Positions 18,553-27,706 of a stretch of 64,000 nucleotides of DNA are shown piece by piece (positions within the stretch are counted from its first letter, which is position 1; each line of letters begins with the position of its first letter). Under the pieces are notes generated by a model, which saw only the letters and a list, made by a program, of their open reading frames with translations, was not told where the DNA came from and made no database searches. Source of the DNA: Chryseobacterium sp. (GTDB lineage: Bacteria; Bacteroidota; Bacteroidia; Flavobacteriales; Weeksellaceae). A program made the position numbers and the translations under genes. The stretch covers positions 62,001 through 126,000 of the forward strand of contig JAITMC010000037.1 in the NCBI GenBank assembly GCA_031277615.1. The letters are read 5' to 3'.

Positions 18553-19569
18553 ATGAATCATATTTTTCCTGCTGTTTATTCCACCCTTTGCCCGGTTGCC
18601 TTGTCATCACTTATTTCCATGGAATATGGATTGGAAGAGGTGCAGTGTAAACTCCTGGTCCGGGGAGTGGGAGATACTTACCTGGTTGAAACGTCCGAAC
18701 ACCGTTTTATATTACGCGCTTATCGTTCATCACACAGGAGTTTCTCCCAAATCAAAGATGAAGTGGAATTATTGCTGGCCCTTAAAGACGCTGATGTATC
18801 TGTTTCTTATCCGGTCAAAAATATTTCATCGGAGACCATTCTGAAAATAAATGCTGTAGAAGGAGAAAGATATGCGGTGTTATTTTCTTATGCCCACGGT
18901 AGGGTAATGCCACAGCTCAACGAAAAGCAGCTTTACAATCTGGGCAATGAAATGGCTCGTTTTCATAATGTTTCCTCGGATCTTCAGCTGAGCAATGAAA
19001 GGTGGGATTTCAGTTCTGAGACGACTCTTATCAGTCCTCTTAAAAACTTAAGATCTGTTTTTAAAGAAATCCCTGAAGATTATGCCTGGCTGGAAAATAA
19101 AGTGGCGCAGATACAGGTAAAACTGGCTCAGTCTGATACCTCAGGATTTTCAAAAGGATATTGCCACTTTGATTTCATGCCCAAGAATTTTCACTTTGAA
19201 GATGATTCCGTTACCTTGTTCGATTTTGATTTTATGGGATACGGCTGGCTGGTGAATGATATCATGACCTTCTGGCAGTATCTTATGTTGGAGGTTTATA
19301 CGGGAAAAATAACGGACAAAGCCGCTAATGATTCACTGGATACGTTTTTAAAAGGGTACCGGCAGTCCCGCTTTGTAAGTGATGAGGAGGTCGCACTGAT
19401 TCCCTATCTCGCTTTCGGATTCTGGCTTTTTTATATGAATTTCCATACTACCCATGATCAGTTCTCTGTTTTCACTCAGCTGCCCCATGTAAAATCGTAT
19501 ATCAGAATTCTCAAAAATATTGCTGAAAAATATTGGGAAAAAGAAAGTTCTGAATTCATGTCAACATAA
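18553..19569 (+). CDS. Phosphotransferase (APH/homoserine kinase-like)
   Basis: A 338-aa protein-kinase-fold phosphotransferase. The Brenner-type catalytic loop is seen as GYCHFDFMPKNFHF (His-x-Asp ... Asn) followed by the metal-binding LFDFDFMGYG. An N-terminal lobe with FILRAY supplies the ATP lysine/arginine strand. The family includes aminoglycoside phosphotransferases, choline/ethanolamine kinases and homoserine kinase II; there is no basis for claiming drug resistance. The start at 18553 avoids overlap with the aldolase, whose stop is 10 bp upstream. Confidence 0.85.
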   Translation: MNHIFPAVYSTLCPVALSSLISMEYGLEEVQCKLLVRGVGDTYLVETSEHRFILRAYRSSHRSFSQIKDEVELLLALKDADVSVSYPVKNISSETILKINAVEGERYAVLFSYAHGRVMPQLNEKQLYNLGNEMARFHNVSSDLQLSNERWDFSSETTLISPLKNLRSVFKEIPEDYAWLENKVAQIQVKLAQSDTSGFSKGYCHFDFMPKNFHFEDDSVTLFDFDFMGYGWLVNDIMTFWQYLMLEVYTGKITDKAANDSLDTFLKGYRQSRFVSDEEVALIPYLAFGFWLFYMNFHTTHDQFSVFTQLPHVKSYIRILKNIAEKYWEKESSEFMST

Positions 19570-19599
19570 AAGCTGTTTTCAATGATTTGAAAACAGCTT
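19570..19599. terminator. Bidirectional terminator between convergent genes
   Basis: A perfect 13-bp stem (19570-19582 with 19587-19599) and a 4-nt loop sit in the 50-bp gap between the phosphotransferase stop and the convergent lipoprotein stop, flanked by A and T runs. Confidence 0.8.
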
Positions 19600-19619
19600 A
19601 TTTTATAAGATATTATCTT

Positions 19620-20120
19620 TTATTTTAAAGCTTTGGCTACTGTCTTACAGTCTGCTGTATTTAGTTTCTGACCGTCTTTATAGCTGATTTTTTTCTCATT
19701 TTCATATTTAGACTGTCCGCCTTCTTCCTTGTGATTACCGATTCCTTCAATTAACGTATTATCCTGTTGCAGGAAGAAAATATCTCTTTTACTTTTCGTT
19801 CCTTCAGCCTGGAATTCATAGGTTAATTTCAGGGTATCTCCTGATTTAAAACCGGTTACATCTCCTTTTGAACTGTCTTTTTCATTGTTCTTATAGGCCA
19901 GTTTTCCGGTGATGGTTCCCAGATTGTCATCAATAGAAGCAAAAACACTGTCTTTTCCGGTAACTCCTATATAACAGAAAGATTTTGGCCCCAGTGTATC
20001 TACAACAGGTTCTGCTGTTGCAATGGTATCCGCTTCAACTTTCGGAGCAGGTGCTTCTGTTTTTTTGTTACAGTTGATCATAAAAGCTGAAACAGCCCCC
20101 AGTAAGATTAATTTTTTCAT
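19620..20120 (-). CDS. Putative lipoprotein of unknown function
   Basis: A 166-aa protein with a lipoprotein signal peptide (MKKLILLGAVSAFMINC, lipobox Cys at 17), a Pro/Ala/Glu-rich linker to about residue 45, and a small beta-rich domain (FCYIGVTGKDSVFASIDD, ITGKLAYKN, LKLTYEF, IFFLQQDNTLIEG). A second Cys near residue 48 and one near 158 could form a disulphide. I do not recognise a functional family. Single gene, convergent with the phosphotransferase. Confidence 0.7.
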   Translation of the reverse strand: MKKLILLGAVSAFMINCNKKTEAPAPKVEADTIATAEPVVDTLGPKSFCYIGVTGKDSVFASIDDNLGTITGKLAYKNNEKDSSKGDVTGFKSGDTLKLTYEFQAEGTKSKRDIFFLQQDNTLIEGIGNHKEEGGQSKYENEKKISYKDGQKLNTADCKTVAKALK

Positions 20121-20300
20121 ACCCTAATTGTTAAATTCAAATTTCAGCGTACTAAATTAACAATAGTATTTCAATATGAAAGAAAATTAGAAAGAAATAA
20201 CGGGAAATTGATTGATTGGATAAAAAAAGAAATGTGATATGCCTGATGGTATGAGTTTCCCGCAGATCACTCAGATTACATTGATGTTTTTTCGCTAGCA

Positions 20301-20467
20301 GATTTTTTAACTCTCAATGAACTTCTCAAGGTGTAAATTATAACTTAAAATTTACTTAAGTCCAAATAAGTAACAATCTCAGAATTAAAAATCTGACCAT
20401 AAAATGATTTTAAGAGAGTCCCGAAGGGACGATTTAACCAAGAATCGGATATAATCCGATTGCTAAT
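20301..20467. repeat. Intergenic repeat, copy 1 of a ~166-bp pair
   Basis: This block recurs about 330 bp further on with scattered changes. It contains two small palindromes: GTCCC-GAA-GGGAC (about 20418-20430) and TCGGAT-ATA-ATCCGA (about 20445-20459). It has no reading frame worth reporting. Confidence 0.85.
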
Positions 20468-20572
20468 GATCCGATTACCAAAATTTTTCAGATTCCACAG
20501 GTTCAGATTCAATTGATGTTTGCGGATATTTTTCTCACGCAGATTTAACAGATGACGCAGATTTTTATTCTT

Positions 20573-20604
20573 AAATCTAACAGGTTTTGAAACCTGTTAG
20601 ATTT
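20573..20604. repeat. Long perfect inverted repeat (15-bp arms)
   Basis: Arms 20573-20587 and 20590-20604 are exact complements with only 2 bp between, and A/T runs follow outside. It lies between the two copies of the larger repeat. It is not adjacent to a gene end, so a simple terminator role is doubtful. Confidence 0.8.
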
Positions 20605-20632
20605 TCTCTCTCCAACCCGATAAAAAGCCGTA

Positions 20633-20798
20633 GATTTTTTAATTATCAGTGAACTTCTCAACGTGAGATATATAACTTAAAATTTACTTAAGCCAAATTT
20701 AAAACAACCCCAGAATTAAAAATCTGACCATAAAATAATTTTAAGAGTGTCCCGAAGGGACGATTTAACCAAGAATCGGATATAATCCGATTTCTAAT
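20633..20798. repeat. Intergenic repeat, copy 2 of a ~166-bp pair
   Basis: Second copy of the block at 20301-20467, in the same orientation, with both internal palindromes conserved (GTCCC-GAA-GGGAC and TCGGAT-ATA-ATCCGA). It ends 47 bp before the ClC channel stop. The whole gap 20121-20845 holds these repeats and the inverted repeat, and no gene. Confidence 0.85.
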
Positions 20799-20845
20799 TT
20801 TTTTGCCTTTTGTCGTTAAAGAACTTTCGTAAGCACACATTGTTT

Positions 20846-22693
20846 TTAATCCGAATACTCTTTCAGCAGCTGTCTGTAGCTCATCAGAATAGAAGATTTT
20901 GAAATAAATCCAACAAATACGTTATCAGAATTTACCACAGGAAGATTCCACATTCCCGTATCGTCAAAGATCTGAAGAATTTCCAGCGGTTTATCTTCAG
21001 GGCGAAGCACTGCGGGCGGAGTTTTCATGATCCTGGCAACAGTGAGGGAATGGTCCGTTTCAAAATTGAAAAGATACGGACGGATATCATCAAGGGTAAG
21101 AATTCCTTTCAGCCTTCCTTCGGGGTTGATGGCGGCAAAAATATTTTTATTACTGTTTTTTACCCGTTCAAAAAGCTCGGTTGCAGAAGCAGTTTCAGGA
21201 ATCGTTTCAGGGTATTGATCGATAAAATCTTCGGTTCTCAGGGCAAAGAGGATATTTTTATCATGTTTATTCGTAAAAATTTTTCCCTGGTCAGCCAATG
21301 ACTTCAGTTCAGGAGAAATAGGAGAGAACCACTTGGCAATCAGGTAAGACATGACCGAAACAATCATTAACGGAATAAAAAGATCATATCCGAAACTGGA
21401 TTCTGCAATCAGAAAAATAGCGGTAAGAGGAGCATACAGAACCCCGCTCATGGCTCCGGCCATTCCTACCAGAACGAGATTGGTAACGGGAACTTCCGTA
21501 AAACCTATATGCTGACAAATCAACGCAAATAAATAGCCTACCGTTCCTCCTGCAAAAAGAGAAGGCGCAAAATTCCCGCCGTTTCCTCCACTGAATATGG
21601 TGAAAGACGTGGCAAAAGCTTTTAAAAGACAAACCAGAACCAGAAATATAATTACCGTCCAGTCTCCAACTTCAAAGTATCTGAAGAAACTGTTTCTGAT
21701 CACCTCCTGGATCTCACCTCCTGTAAAGGCTTTTACGGTTTCATAACCCTCCCCGAACAAAGGTGGAAAAAGCACACATAGAAAAGACAGTACGGCACCT
21801 CCGAAAATGGCTTTACGCATTGTGGAAAGCTTTAGTCCCTTGATGAAATGTTCTACTTTCTGGGAAATCACTACAAAATAACGGGCATAGAGTCCGGTTA
21901 CCACTCCTAAAATAAGATAATAAGGAAGATTCTTATAGTTGAAGGCTTCTCTGGTATAGAATCTGAAAAGGACATCTTCCTGAAGCAGGACCCGGGACAA
22001 AAGACTTCCGCAGACCGCCGCTACTACCAAAGGAATGAAATCTGTGAAAACCACTCCTGTGAGAAGAATTTCAAAGGCGAACATAATCCCGGCAATCGGA
22101 GCATTAAATGCTGACGCAATTCCGGCCGTTGCTCCGGCTGCAAGCAATAGAGTACGTTCTTTGTAACTGAGCCTGTACGTTTGGGCATAATTGGATCCAA
22201 TGGCAGCTCCTGTTACGGCAATCGGGCTTTCCAGTCCGGCAGATCCTCCAAGACCTACTGTCACGGCACTCTGGATGACTTGTGAATACATTTTTACCGA
22301 AGCCACAATGCTTGAATTCTGGGCAATCTCATACAGAATAGCACCAATTCCCTTCCGGTCCTGCCCTTTAAATAGAGTAAGAACGATGAGGGTCGTTAGA
22401 ACGATTCCCAAAAAAGGGAAAACAATATAGAATAGGATCTGATATTCAAAATGAACTTTATGGGTGATAAAATAATGGATATTATGAACCAGTGTTTTCA
22501 GGATTACCCCAGCCAGACCGGCTGTACAGCCTACCAGAATTCCGGAAAGCACCAGAAACTGATTCCTGCTGAGCCTGTTATTCAGCCAATGGAGAATAAG
22601 CTCATAACTGCGGGCTTTTTCCAGTCCGTAATTCTGAAAATCTCTTTTAAATTTTAGAAAGCTAAGATATTTTTTTTTGTTGTGAATTTTCAC
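20846..22693 (-). CDS. ClC-type chloride channel/antiporter with CBS domains
   Basis: A 615-aa voltage-gated chloride channel family protein. About ten to eleven membrane helices cover residues 40-450, with the selectivity-filter motifs GGSAGLESP (carrying the gating Glu) and GGNGGNFAPSLFAGG. The remaining 150 residues form two CBS domains, seen as FAAINPEGRLKGILTLDDI and LPVVNSDNVFVGFISKSSI, which often bind adenine nucleotides. It may be a Cl-/H+ exchanger or a channel; the sequence alone does not decide. Confidence 0.93.
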   Translation of the reverse strand: MKIHNKKKYLSFLKFKRDFQNYGLEKARSYELILHWLNNRLSRNQFLVLSGILVGCTAGLAGVILKTLVHNIHYFITHKVHFEYQILFYIVFPFLGIVLTTLIVLTLFKGQDRKGIGAILYEIAQNSSIVASVKMYSQVIQSAVTVGLGGSAGLESPIAVTGAAIGSNYAQTYRLSYKERTLLLAAGATAGIASAFNAPIAGIMFAFEILLTGVVFTDFIPLVVAAVCGSLLSRVLLQEDVLFRFYTREAFNYKNLPYYLILGVVTGLYARYFVVISQKVEHFIKGLKLSTMRKAIFGGAVLSFLCVLFPPLFGEGYETVKAFTGGEIQEVIRNSFFRYFEVGDWTVIIFLVLVCLLKAFATSFTIFSGGNGGNFAPSLFAGGTVGYLFALICQHIGFTEVPVTNLVLVGMAGAMSGVLYAPLTAIFLIAESSFGYDLFIPLMIVSVMSYLIAKWFSPISPELKSLADQGKIFTNKHDKNILFALRTEDFIDQYPETIPETASATELFERVKNSNKNIFAAINPEGRLKGILTLDDIRPYLFNFETDHSLTVARIMKTPPAVLRPEDKPLEILQIFDDTGMWNLPVVNSDNVFVGFISKSSILMSYRQLLKEYSD

Positions 22694-22850
22694 CTGAGAA
22701 CATTTTTAACCCAAAAAGTAGGGTAAAGGTAAGCATATCTTTATAAATGAATGGCCCGAATTTTCAAATATTCTATGTAATATACAGCTAACCAGAGAAA
22801 AACAAATTTAAATAAAATTAAGACCTGATGAAAATGCCGGTTAAAGTGCT

Positions 22851-24470
22851 TCATGGAGCTTCCGGATGTCCTTTTTTAAGACTGTTGATAAAGTAAGAAG
22901 GACTTACGCCGGTTTCTTTTTTGAAAATCACAGCGAATACTTCCCGGGAAGAAAAGCCGCTGGCTTCAGCAAGATAGCTTATTTTATACTCTCTGTAAAT
23001 AGGATTTTCATAAAGTTTATTCGTAATATAATCAATACGGAGACTGTTGATATAGCTGTTGTAGTTTTTACCTTTATACTGTTTGATAATTTCAGAAAGA
23101 TACCGGGTGTTCGTGTTGAGCTCATTGGCTAGGGAAGTAAGGCTCAGGTCTTTTTTTATGAATTTCTGAGACTTTTCAAACCTTTCCAGTTTGGACAGAA
23201 TCATGGCCACCGTACCGTCTGTAATACTGATGCTTTTTTCTGAGAGATTAACGGTATCATGAACTTTAGCGGCTTCCTGTTCGTTGTTTTTATTACTTTT
23301 CAGATGGTTGATTACAGCATTATATTTTTCATGAAGTTTTTTCTGTTTCTTCTTCCAAAACAGCCAGCCTCCGAAAAGAATAAGAAGAATAACCATTCCT
23401 AGTGCGATAACAATAGTATACACATCCTTTTCATGGGTTTTACTCTGCCTGGAGCTGATGTTTTTCATGGTGGCATCAGCTTTTATGGTGTTGATATAAT
23501 TCAGGCTGTCGCTTAGGTTCGTATAAAGCTTCATATACACCAGTGTGGAATCTTTGTCTTGAAGTCCTTCATAGGAATTAGTGAGCGTAGCATAAGCCAG
23601 CATTCTGTCTGATGGCGATTTCTGTGTTTTTTCGAGTTGTACTACTTCTTTTGCATAGGTCAATGCCATCTTGTGCATATTCTGCTCAGAATAAAAGCGC
23701 CCAAGCGCATTTAATACGGTTATTTTATTAACGGTAACTTTTGTGAATTTCCTTTTGGTGATGGCATCCAGAGAACGTTTCAGATATCTTTCAGCGAGAT
23801 CAAATCTTGCCGGCTTATAAACTCCGGTGTAATACATTCCGAGATTCATATTGAGATAAGAGATCATATGGTATTTCTCTTCGGTCTGGCGAAGGTGATC
23901 TTCTCTGTCGGTAATCTGCTCCACTTCATGCAGGCTTTTTTTCAGATAGGCTAAAATGGTATCCTGATGGGCTTTTTTAGGCATATAATATCCGGCAGCC
24001 AATCCCTGATAAATAAGAGAGAGGTCATAATGCTTTTTGTTGGGATCGGTATAGACATTCACGTAGGGTAATGCTTTCTGCAGTTCCTTATAGTTTTCAT
24101 CAGAAAGACCCAGTGCAGACAGTATTGTCCCGCGCTCGATATATGCGGCAGCTATGGATTCACCATCATTGAGTTTTTTTGCGTATTCTTCAACTTCGCG
24201 GGTAGATTCAAGAGCTTTTTCGTAGTCTCCTAAAGTATAATACAAAACCATAATCTTTTTACTGCTTTTGACAATACTTTCCTGATCACCGATGCTTTTG
24301 GCGGCTTTATTTATTTTTAAAAAAGAATCAAGGCGCTCATTCATGCTGAGCTTCTGATTGTCTTCAGTAGCTGCCATATTCTTCCGTATACTTTCTTTCG
24401 TATGAGTACCATATTGAGGGTAATAAAATCCGAAAATCAAACAGAAGATCAAGAGTGCAGTGTTTTTCAT
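22851..24470 (-). CDS. TPR-containing AraC-family transcriptional regulator
   Basis: A 539-aa membrane-anchored regulator. From the start at 24470 it has a signal peptide (MKNTALLIFCLIFGFYYP), several TPR-like helical repeats in the periplasmic part (for example YYTLGDYEKALES and LNALGRFYSEQNMHKMAL), one membrane helix near residue 365 (IVIALGMVILLILFGG), then a coiled linker and a C-terminal AraC-type double HTH (SLTSLANELNTNTRYLSEII and YLAEASGFSSREVFAVIFKK). This is a common one-component sensor layout in Chryseobacterium. An in-frame start at 24494 is 8 codons longer. Target genes are unknown. Confidence 0.88.
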   Translation of the reverse strand: MKNTALLIFCLIFGFYYPQYGTHTKESIRKNMAATEDNQKLSMNERLDSFLKINKAAKSIGDQESIVKSSKKIMVLYYTLGDYEKALESTREVEEYAKKLNDGESIAAAYIERGTILSALGLSDENYKELQKALPYVNVYTDPNKKHYDLSLIYQGLAAGYYMPKKAHQDTILAYLKKSLHEVEQITDREDHLRQTEEKYHMISYLNMNLGMYYTGVYKPARFDLAERYLKRSLDAITKRKFTKVTVNKITVLNALGRFYSEQNMHKMALTYAKEVVQLEKTQKSPSDRMLAYATLTNSYEGLQDKDSTLVYMKLYTNLSDSLNYINTIKADATMKNISSRQSKTHEKDVYTIVIALGMVILLILFGGWLFWKKKQKKLHEKYNAVINHLKSNKNNEQEAAKVHDTVNLSEKSISITDGTVAMILSKLERFEKSQKFIKKDLSLTSLANELNTNTRYLSEIIKQYKGKNYNSYINSLRIDYITNKLYENPIYREYKISYLAEASGFSSREVFAVIFKKETGVSPSYFINSLKKGHPEAP

Positions 24471-25126
24471 TGAGAATGTGTTTTGAGCCCGCAAATTAAG
24501 TGTAAAATTAACTATAATTTAGTAGAAATAGTGTAATATTTTCAGAATTTACAATTATGAATAATTAAATTAACTGATTCAGCAATAATGACTTAAATCT
24601 GAAATAAGCGTTGAATTTTTGCCTTTGGTTATTATCCATTAAATCAGCCTTTCCAAATTGAATTACTGGGGTTTATTCTCTGTTTTTGTATTACAAAATT
24701 CCGATTTTTGTTATTTTTTGGGAATATTTTTAACTGATATATTAGGTTAACTTTATAATATTGCAAGGTATTTTAAAAACATAAAAACAATATTCTTTAT
24801 ACGATATTTCTGCCGGTTATTATTTGATCATTTGGTGCTTGTGTTGGGATTTCAATTCTTTTCTTTTGGTAATATATTCGGAATTTCCAACAGCTTATGT
24901 TTCGGTATATCTGAATAAACCCATAACGTTGCAAAAAAGACTCATAGGCACAAACAGAAAAATATACATCAGGCTGAAAAATTCTAAAACACAATGATAT
25001 GAAAAGCAATGTATGGTCAGAATCTCCATTTCCCTCATCCGGATATTTTGTCCTGTTGCTTTTCTCTTATTTTGATCTTTAATCCTATTCTCATTTTTAA
25101 AAAAACACAAACTGCCTCAACACTCT
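24471..25126. other. Intergenic region, 656 bp, no gene supported
   Basis: AT-rich divergent gap between the AraC-type regulator and the HTH gene at 25127. Short minus-strand frames here lack family features and codon usage typical of the neighbours. I see no convincing promoter, terminator or repeat. Confidence 0.5.
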
Positions 25127-25561
25127 ATGGATTTAAAAAAACTTAATATCGGACTTCTTCTCAAGGAAAGTGTAGAACAAAACGGACTGGAAATGCAACG
25201 TATATGCCGTTTTCTGAATGCTTCTGAAGAAGACATACACAAAATGTACGCTTCATCAAGCCTTGACACCGATATGTTGCTTCGCTGGTGTAAACTTCTG
25301 GAATATGATTTTTTCAGACTTTACTCACAACATCTGATTCTCTACGCCCCTCAGTCATCTATGGATTATGTGAAGAAACAAAAATTACCGTCATCATTAC
25401 CAACATTCAGAAAGAATCTTTATACCAAAGAAATTATAGAATTTGTTCTTGAAAAGATCAGAAAAGGAGAGATGACGAAATCCACCGTCGTTACTGAGTA
25501 CAAAATTCCTAAAAGTACGCTCTACAAATGGCTGAACAAATATGATCTTCAGGAAAAATAA
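25127..25561 (+). CDS. Small helix-turn-helix protein (transposase-orfA-like HTH)
   Basis: A 144-aa protein of unknown role. The N-terminal half is helical (GLLLKESVEQNGLEMQRICRF, LRWCKLLEYDFFRLYSQHL) and may be an XRE-like domain; the C-terminal 45 residues form a simple HTH (GEMTKSTVVTEYKIPKSTLYKWLNKY), like that of IS3-family OrfA or Hin-type recombinases. No catalytic transposase partner is present. It is 21 bp upstream of a second HTH gene and precedes the C1q-like paralogues, so a regulatory role for that cluster is a reasonable guess. Confidence 0.65.
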   Translation: MDLKKLNIGLLLKESVEQNGLEMQRICRFLNASEEDIHKMYASSSLDTDMLLRWCKLLEYDFFRLYSQHLILYAPQSSMDYVKKQKLPSSLPTFRKNLYTKEIIEFVLEKIRKGEMTKSTVVTEYKIPKSTLYKWLNKYDLQEK

Positions 25562-25582
25562 TATTTTTTATCACAAAACACA

Positions 25583-25903
25583 ATGAAAAACACACCGGAC
25601 TATAAAAAGATCTACACGGATATGATCAATGAAAAATATCCAGAAAAAAAAGGAGCTGTAAAACATATTCTGTCTAAGGAAACCTTTTCCATACTGGATG
25701 TGATTGCCTGTAGCAGCATTATTTCAGGAAGAGAAGATGAAACTACGTTTACATTTAACCAGAAACACCGCTTTTTCGACAGACAGTCGATCCTTCATAT
25801 TCTGGATTTTCAGAAAAAGAAAGGGTACAATAATACCCAGCTGTCCCGCCATTTCAAACTAAGCCGGAATACCATTTCAAAATGGAAAAAGAATTTTCAA
25901 TAA
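25583..25903 (+). CDS. Small helix-turn-helix protein
   Basis: A 106-aa protein with a C-terminal HTH (YNNTQLSRHFKLSRNTISKWKKNF), closely similar in design to the preceding gene although the N-terminal parts differ. The central segment contains a HRFFDRQSILHIL motif. It probably is cotranscribed with the 25127 gene (21 bp apart). It could be a domesticated transposase OrfA fragment or a real regulator; no inverted repeats of an IS were found. Confidence 0.62.
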   Translation: MKNTPDYKKIYTDMINEKYPEKKGAVKHILSKETFSILDVIACSSIISGREDETTFTFNQKHRFFDRQSILHILDFQKKKGYNNTQLSRHFKLSRNTISKWKKNFQ

Positions 25904-26026
25904 AAAAACAAGTTAAAATAAAGCACGCAACTGTTTAATTTTAAAATTATTATAAAGTCTGTTTAAAGTTATTTTCTGTTGATTTTAAAGAGATACACAC
26001 TGATTTTTTAATTTAAATACGAGATA

Positions 26027-26851
26027 ATGAAAAAAAAATTACTGCCACTGGCTCTTCTGATCTCAATGTCTGCTGCCGCGCAGATAGGAATCCACACCAG
26101 AGAGCCGTTAGGAGCTCTGCATATAGACGGAGCGAAAGATAACACGACTCCTGTAACCCCTCAGCAGATCAGCAATGATATGATTGTAGCGCCATCCGGT
26201 TTTATCGGTGTGGGCGTTGAAACTCCTGCTGTAAAGCTGGACATGAGGTCTGCCGGAACACAAAACGCATTGGGTCTGGGAACAACAAATATGACCGCCA
26301 ATGCTGCCGGCGCAGGAGCCGTAAGATATGAAGCGACATCATCAAAACTTCAGATTTCTGATGGGAATACCTGGGAAGCAGCCCTTATCCTTCCCGTTAA
26401 AGCAGTAGTGGTGGCAAGGATGACCAGCGCTTTTGCTGTAGCTGCTAATGCAGATGTGAATGTTACAGGATGGAATGAAGTAAGGGATGCCTCCAACAGC
26501 TTCGATCCTACCACAGGAATTTTTACCGCCCCAAGAGCCGGAGTCTACACATTTCTGATGACTTATAACTTTGTTTCCGGATCTGTCATCAATTCTTCAG
26601 AGGTTACCAGCCAGTTTTTCAGTCCGAGTTCAGGAGCCATTCTTGCGCGTTCTTTTAAAACATTTGCCAGGGCCAATGAAGATGCACAGATTGGCGGTTC
26701 AGCCTCAATCACGGTAAATCTTGCAGCCAATCAGACGGTAAGGCCTCAGCTGCGGCAAAATATCGCAACCGCTTCAAGAGCTTTAAGGGTCAATTCAGAC
26801 CTGATGCATTCCGATGCAGGATTTAATAATCTTACCATTATAGAACATTAA
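26027..26851 (+). CDS. Secreted C1q-like protein, paralogue 1
   Basis: A 274-aa secreted protein. Signal peptide to about residue 18 (ends SAAAQ), then a head segment with GALHIDGAKDNT and IGVGVETPAVKLDMRS, a layout typical of tail-fibre-like beta-helical stalks in Bacteroidota, then GAGAVRYEATSSKLQISDG. The C-terminal half (about 125-274) looks like a C1q/TNF jelly roll, with the hallmark GIFTAPRAGVYTF at 164-176. Such domains trimerise and bind ligands; the ligand is unknown. First of three tandem paralogues, 12 bp before the next. Confidence 0.72.
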   Translation: MKKKLLPLALLISMSAAAQIGIHTREPLGALHIDGAKDNTTPVTPQQISNDMIVAPSGFIGVGVETPAVKLDMRSAGTQNALGLGTTNMTANAAGAGAVRYEATSSKLQISDGNTWEAALILPVKAVVVARMTSAFAVAANADVNVTGWNEVRDASNSFDPTTGIFTAPRAGVYTFLMTYNFVSGSVINSSEVTSQFFSPSSGAILARSFKTFARANEDAQIGGSASITVNLAANQTVRPQLRQNIATASRALRVNSDLMHSDAGFNNLTIIEH

Positions 26852-26863
26852 AAAAAAGAAAAA

Positions 26864-27694
26864 ATGAAAATTCACAATATATACGGGATGCTCCTATTGG
26901 TTTTATCTTTCTCCATGCATGCCCAGACCGGAGTTTTTACAAAAGATCCTTTACAGTCCTTTCATATTGATGCGGCGAAAGATAATACGGTGGTACCGCC
27001 TTCCGCATCACAAATATTAAATGATGTCGTGCTGACTTCTGACGGCAGACTGGGGGTCGGAGTTTTAAACCCTAAAACGAAAGTAGATATCCGTTCTGCG
27101 GACCAGAAAGGCATTATCGGATTGGGAACCAGCAATCAGACACCTGCGGATGCAGGGCCCGGAGCCATACGTTACAGCACAGGAAATATCATCCAGTATT
27201 CTGATGGAGCCGCCTGGCATAATCTTCCGATGACGCTGCCTCCAAAAGCCCTTGTTCTGGCCAATAAAGGAAGTGCCCGTACTTTCGGAAATAATGCGAC
27301 CACCACCGTAGACGGATGGTCTGTGATCACAGATTCTCAATCTAATTTCACAGCAAATACCGGAACGTTTACCGCTCCAAGAGCCGGTTTCTATATTGTT
27401 TCTTTTAATGTAACCCTTGCTGACGGAAATATTGCCCAGAATTCAAGAATAGAAACCATTATTGAAAGTAATGCCACTTCCGGCAATATCCAGACTTACA
27501 GAAGTGTAAACTCTTATCCGGCCTGGGATGTCAATACCGTAAGTAATATCGTGGGTGGAAACTGTACCGCTATCTTTAATCTGGCAGCAGGAAATACAAT
27601 TCAGTTTAAAGTCTATCACAACTTCGGGGGAACCAGAAATATAGATACCAGTAATGGAGGCACCAACAACAGCATCAGCATTTATGAACTATAA
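26864..27694 (+). CDS. Secreted C1q-like protein, paralogue 2
   Basis: A 276-aa paralogue of the preceding gene. Signal peptide ends at SMHAQ; the SFHIDAAKDNT, LGVGVLNPKTKVDIRS and GPGAIRYSTGN segments and the jelly-roll hallmark GTFTAPRAGFYIVSF are at matching positions. The middle and the last 80 residues differ substantially between paralogues, which suggests ligand-specific divergence. There are 12 bp to each neighbour, so the three are one transcript. Confidence 0.72.
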   Translation: MKIHNIYGMLLLVLSFSMHAQTGVFTKDPLQSFHIDAAKDNTVVPPSASQILNDVVLTSDGRLGVGVLNPKTKVDIRSADQKGIIGLGTSNQTPADAGPGAIRYSTGNIIQYSDGAAWHNLPMTLPPKALVLANKGSARTFGNNATTTVDGWSVITDSQSNFTANTGTFTAPRAGFYIVSFNVTLADGNIAQNSRIETIIESNATSGNIQTYRSVNSYPAWDVNTVSNIVGGNCTAIFNLAAGNTIQFKVYHNFGGTRNIDTSNGGTNNSISIYEL

Positions 27695-27706
27695 AATTTA
27701 AACACA

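Noticed and set aside
18553-19569. Aminoglycoside resistance gene
   Set aside because: The catalytic loop is shared by many kinases of the APH fold; no feature singles out an aminoglycoside substrate.
24797-25110. Two overlapping minus-strand frames of about 70 codons in the gap before the HTH genes
   Set aside because: Composition is Phe/Tyr/Ile/Cys-rich as expected from translated AT-rich noncoding DNA; no family features.
25127-25903. Insertion sequence suggested by the two transposase-OrfA-like HTH proteins
   Set aside because: No DDE-type catalytic partner, no terminal inverted repeats and no target duplication could be found.
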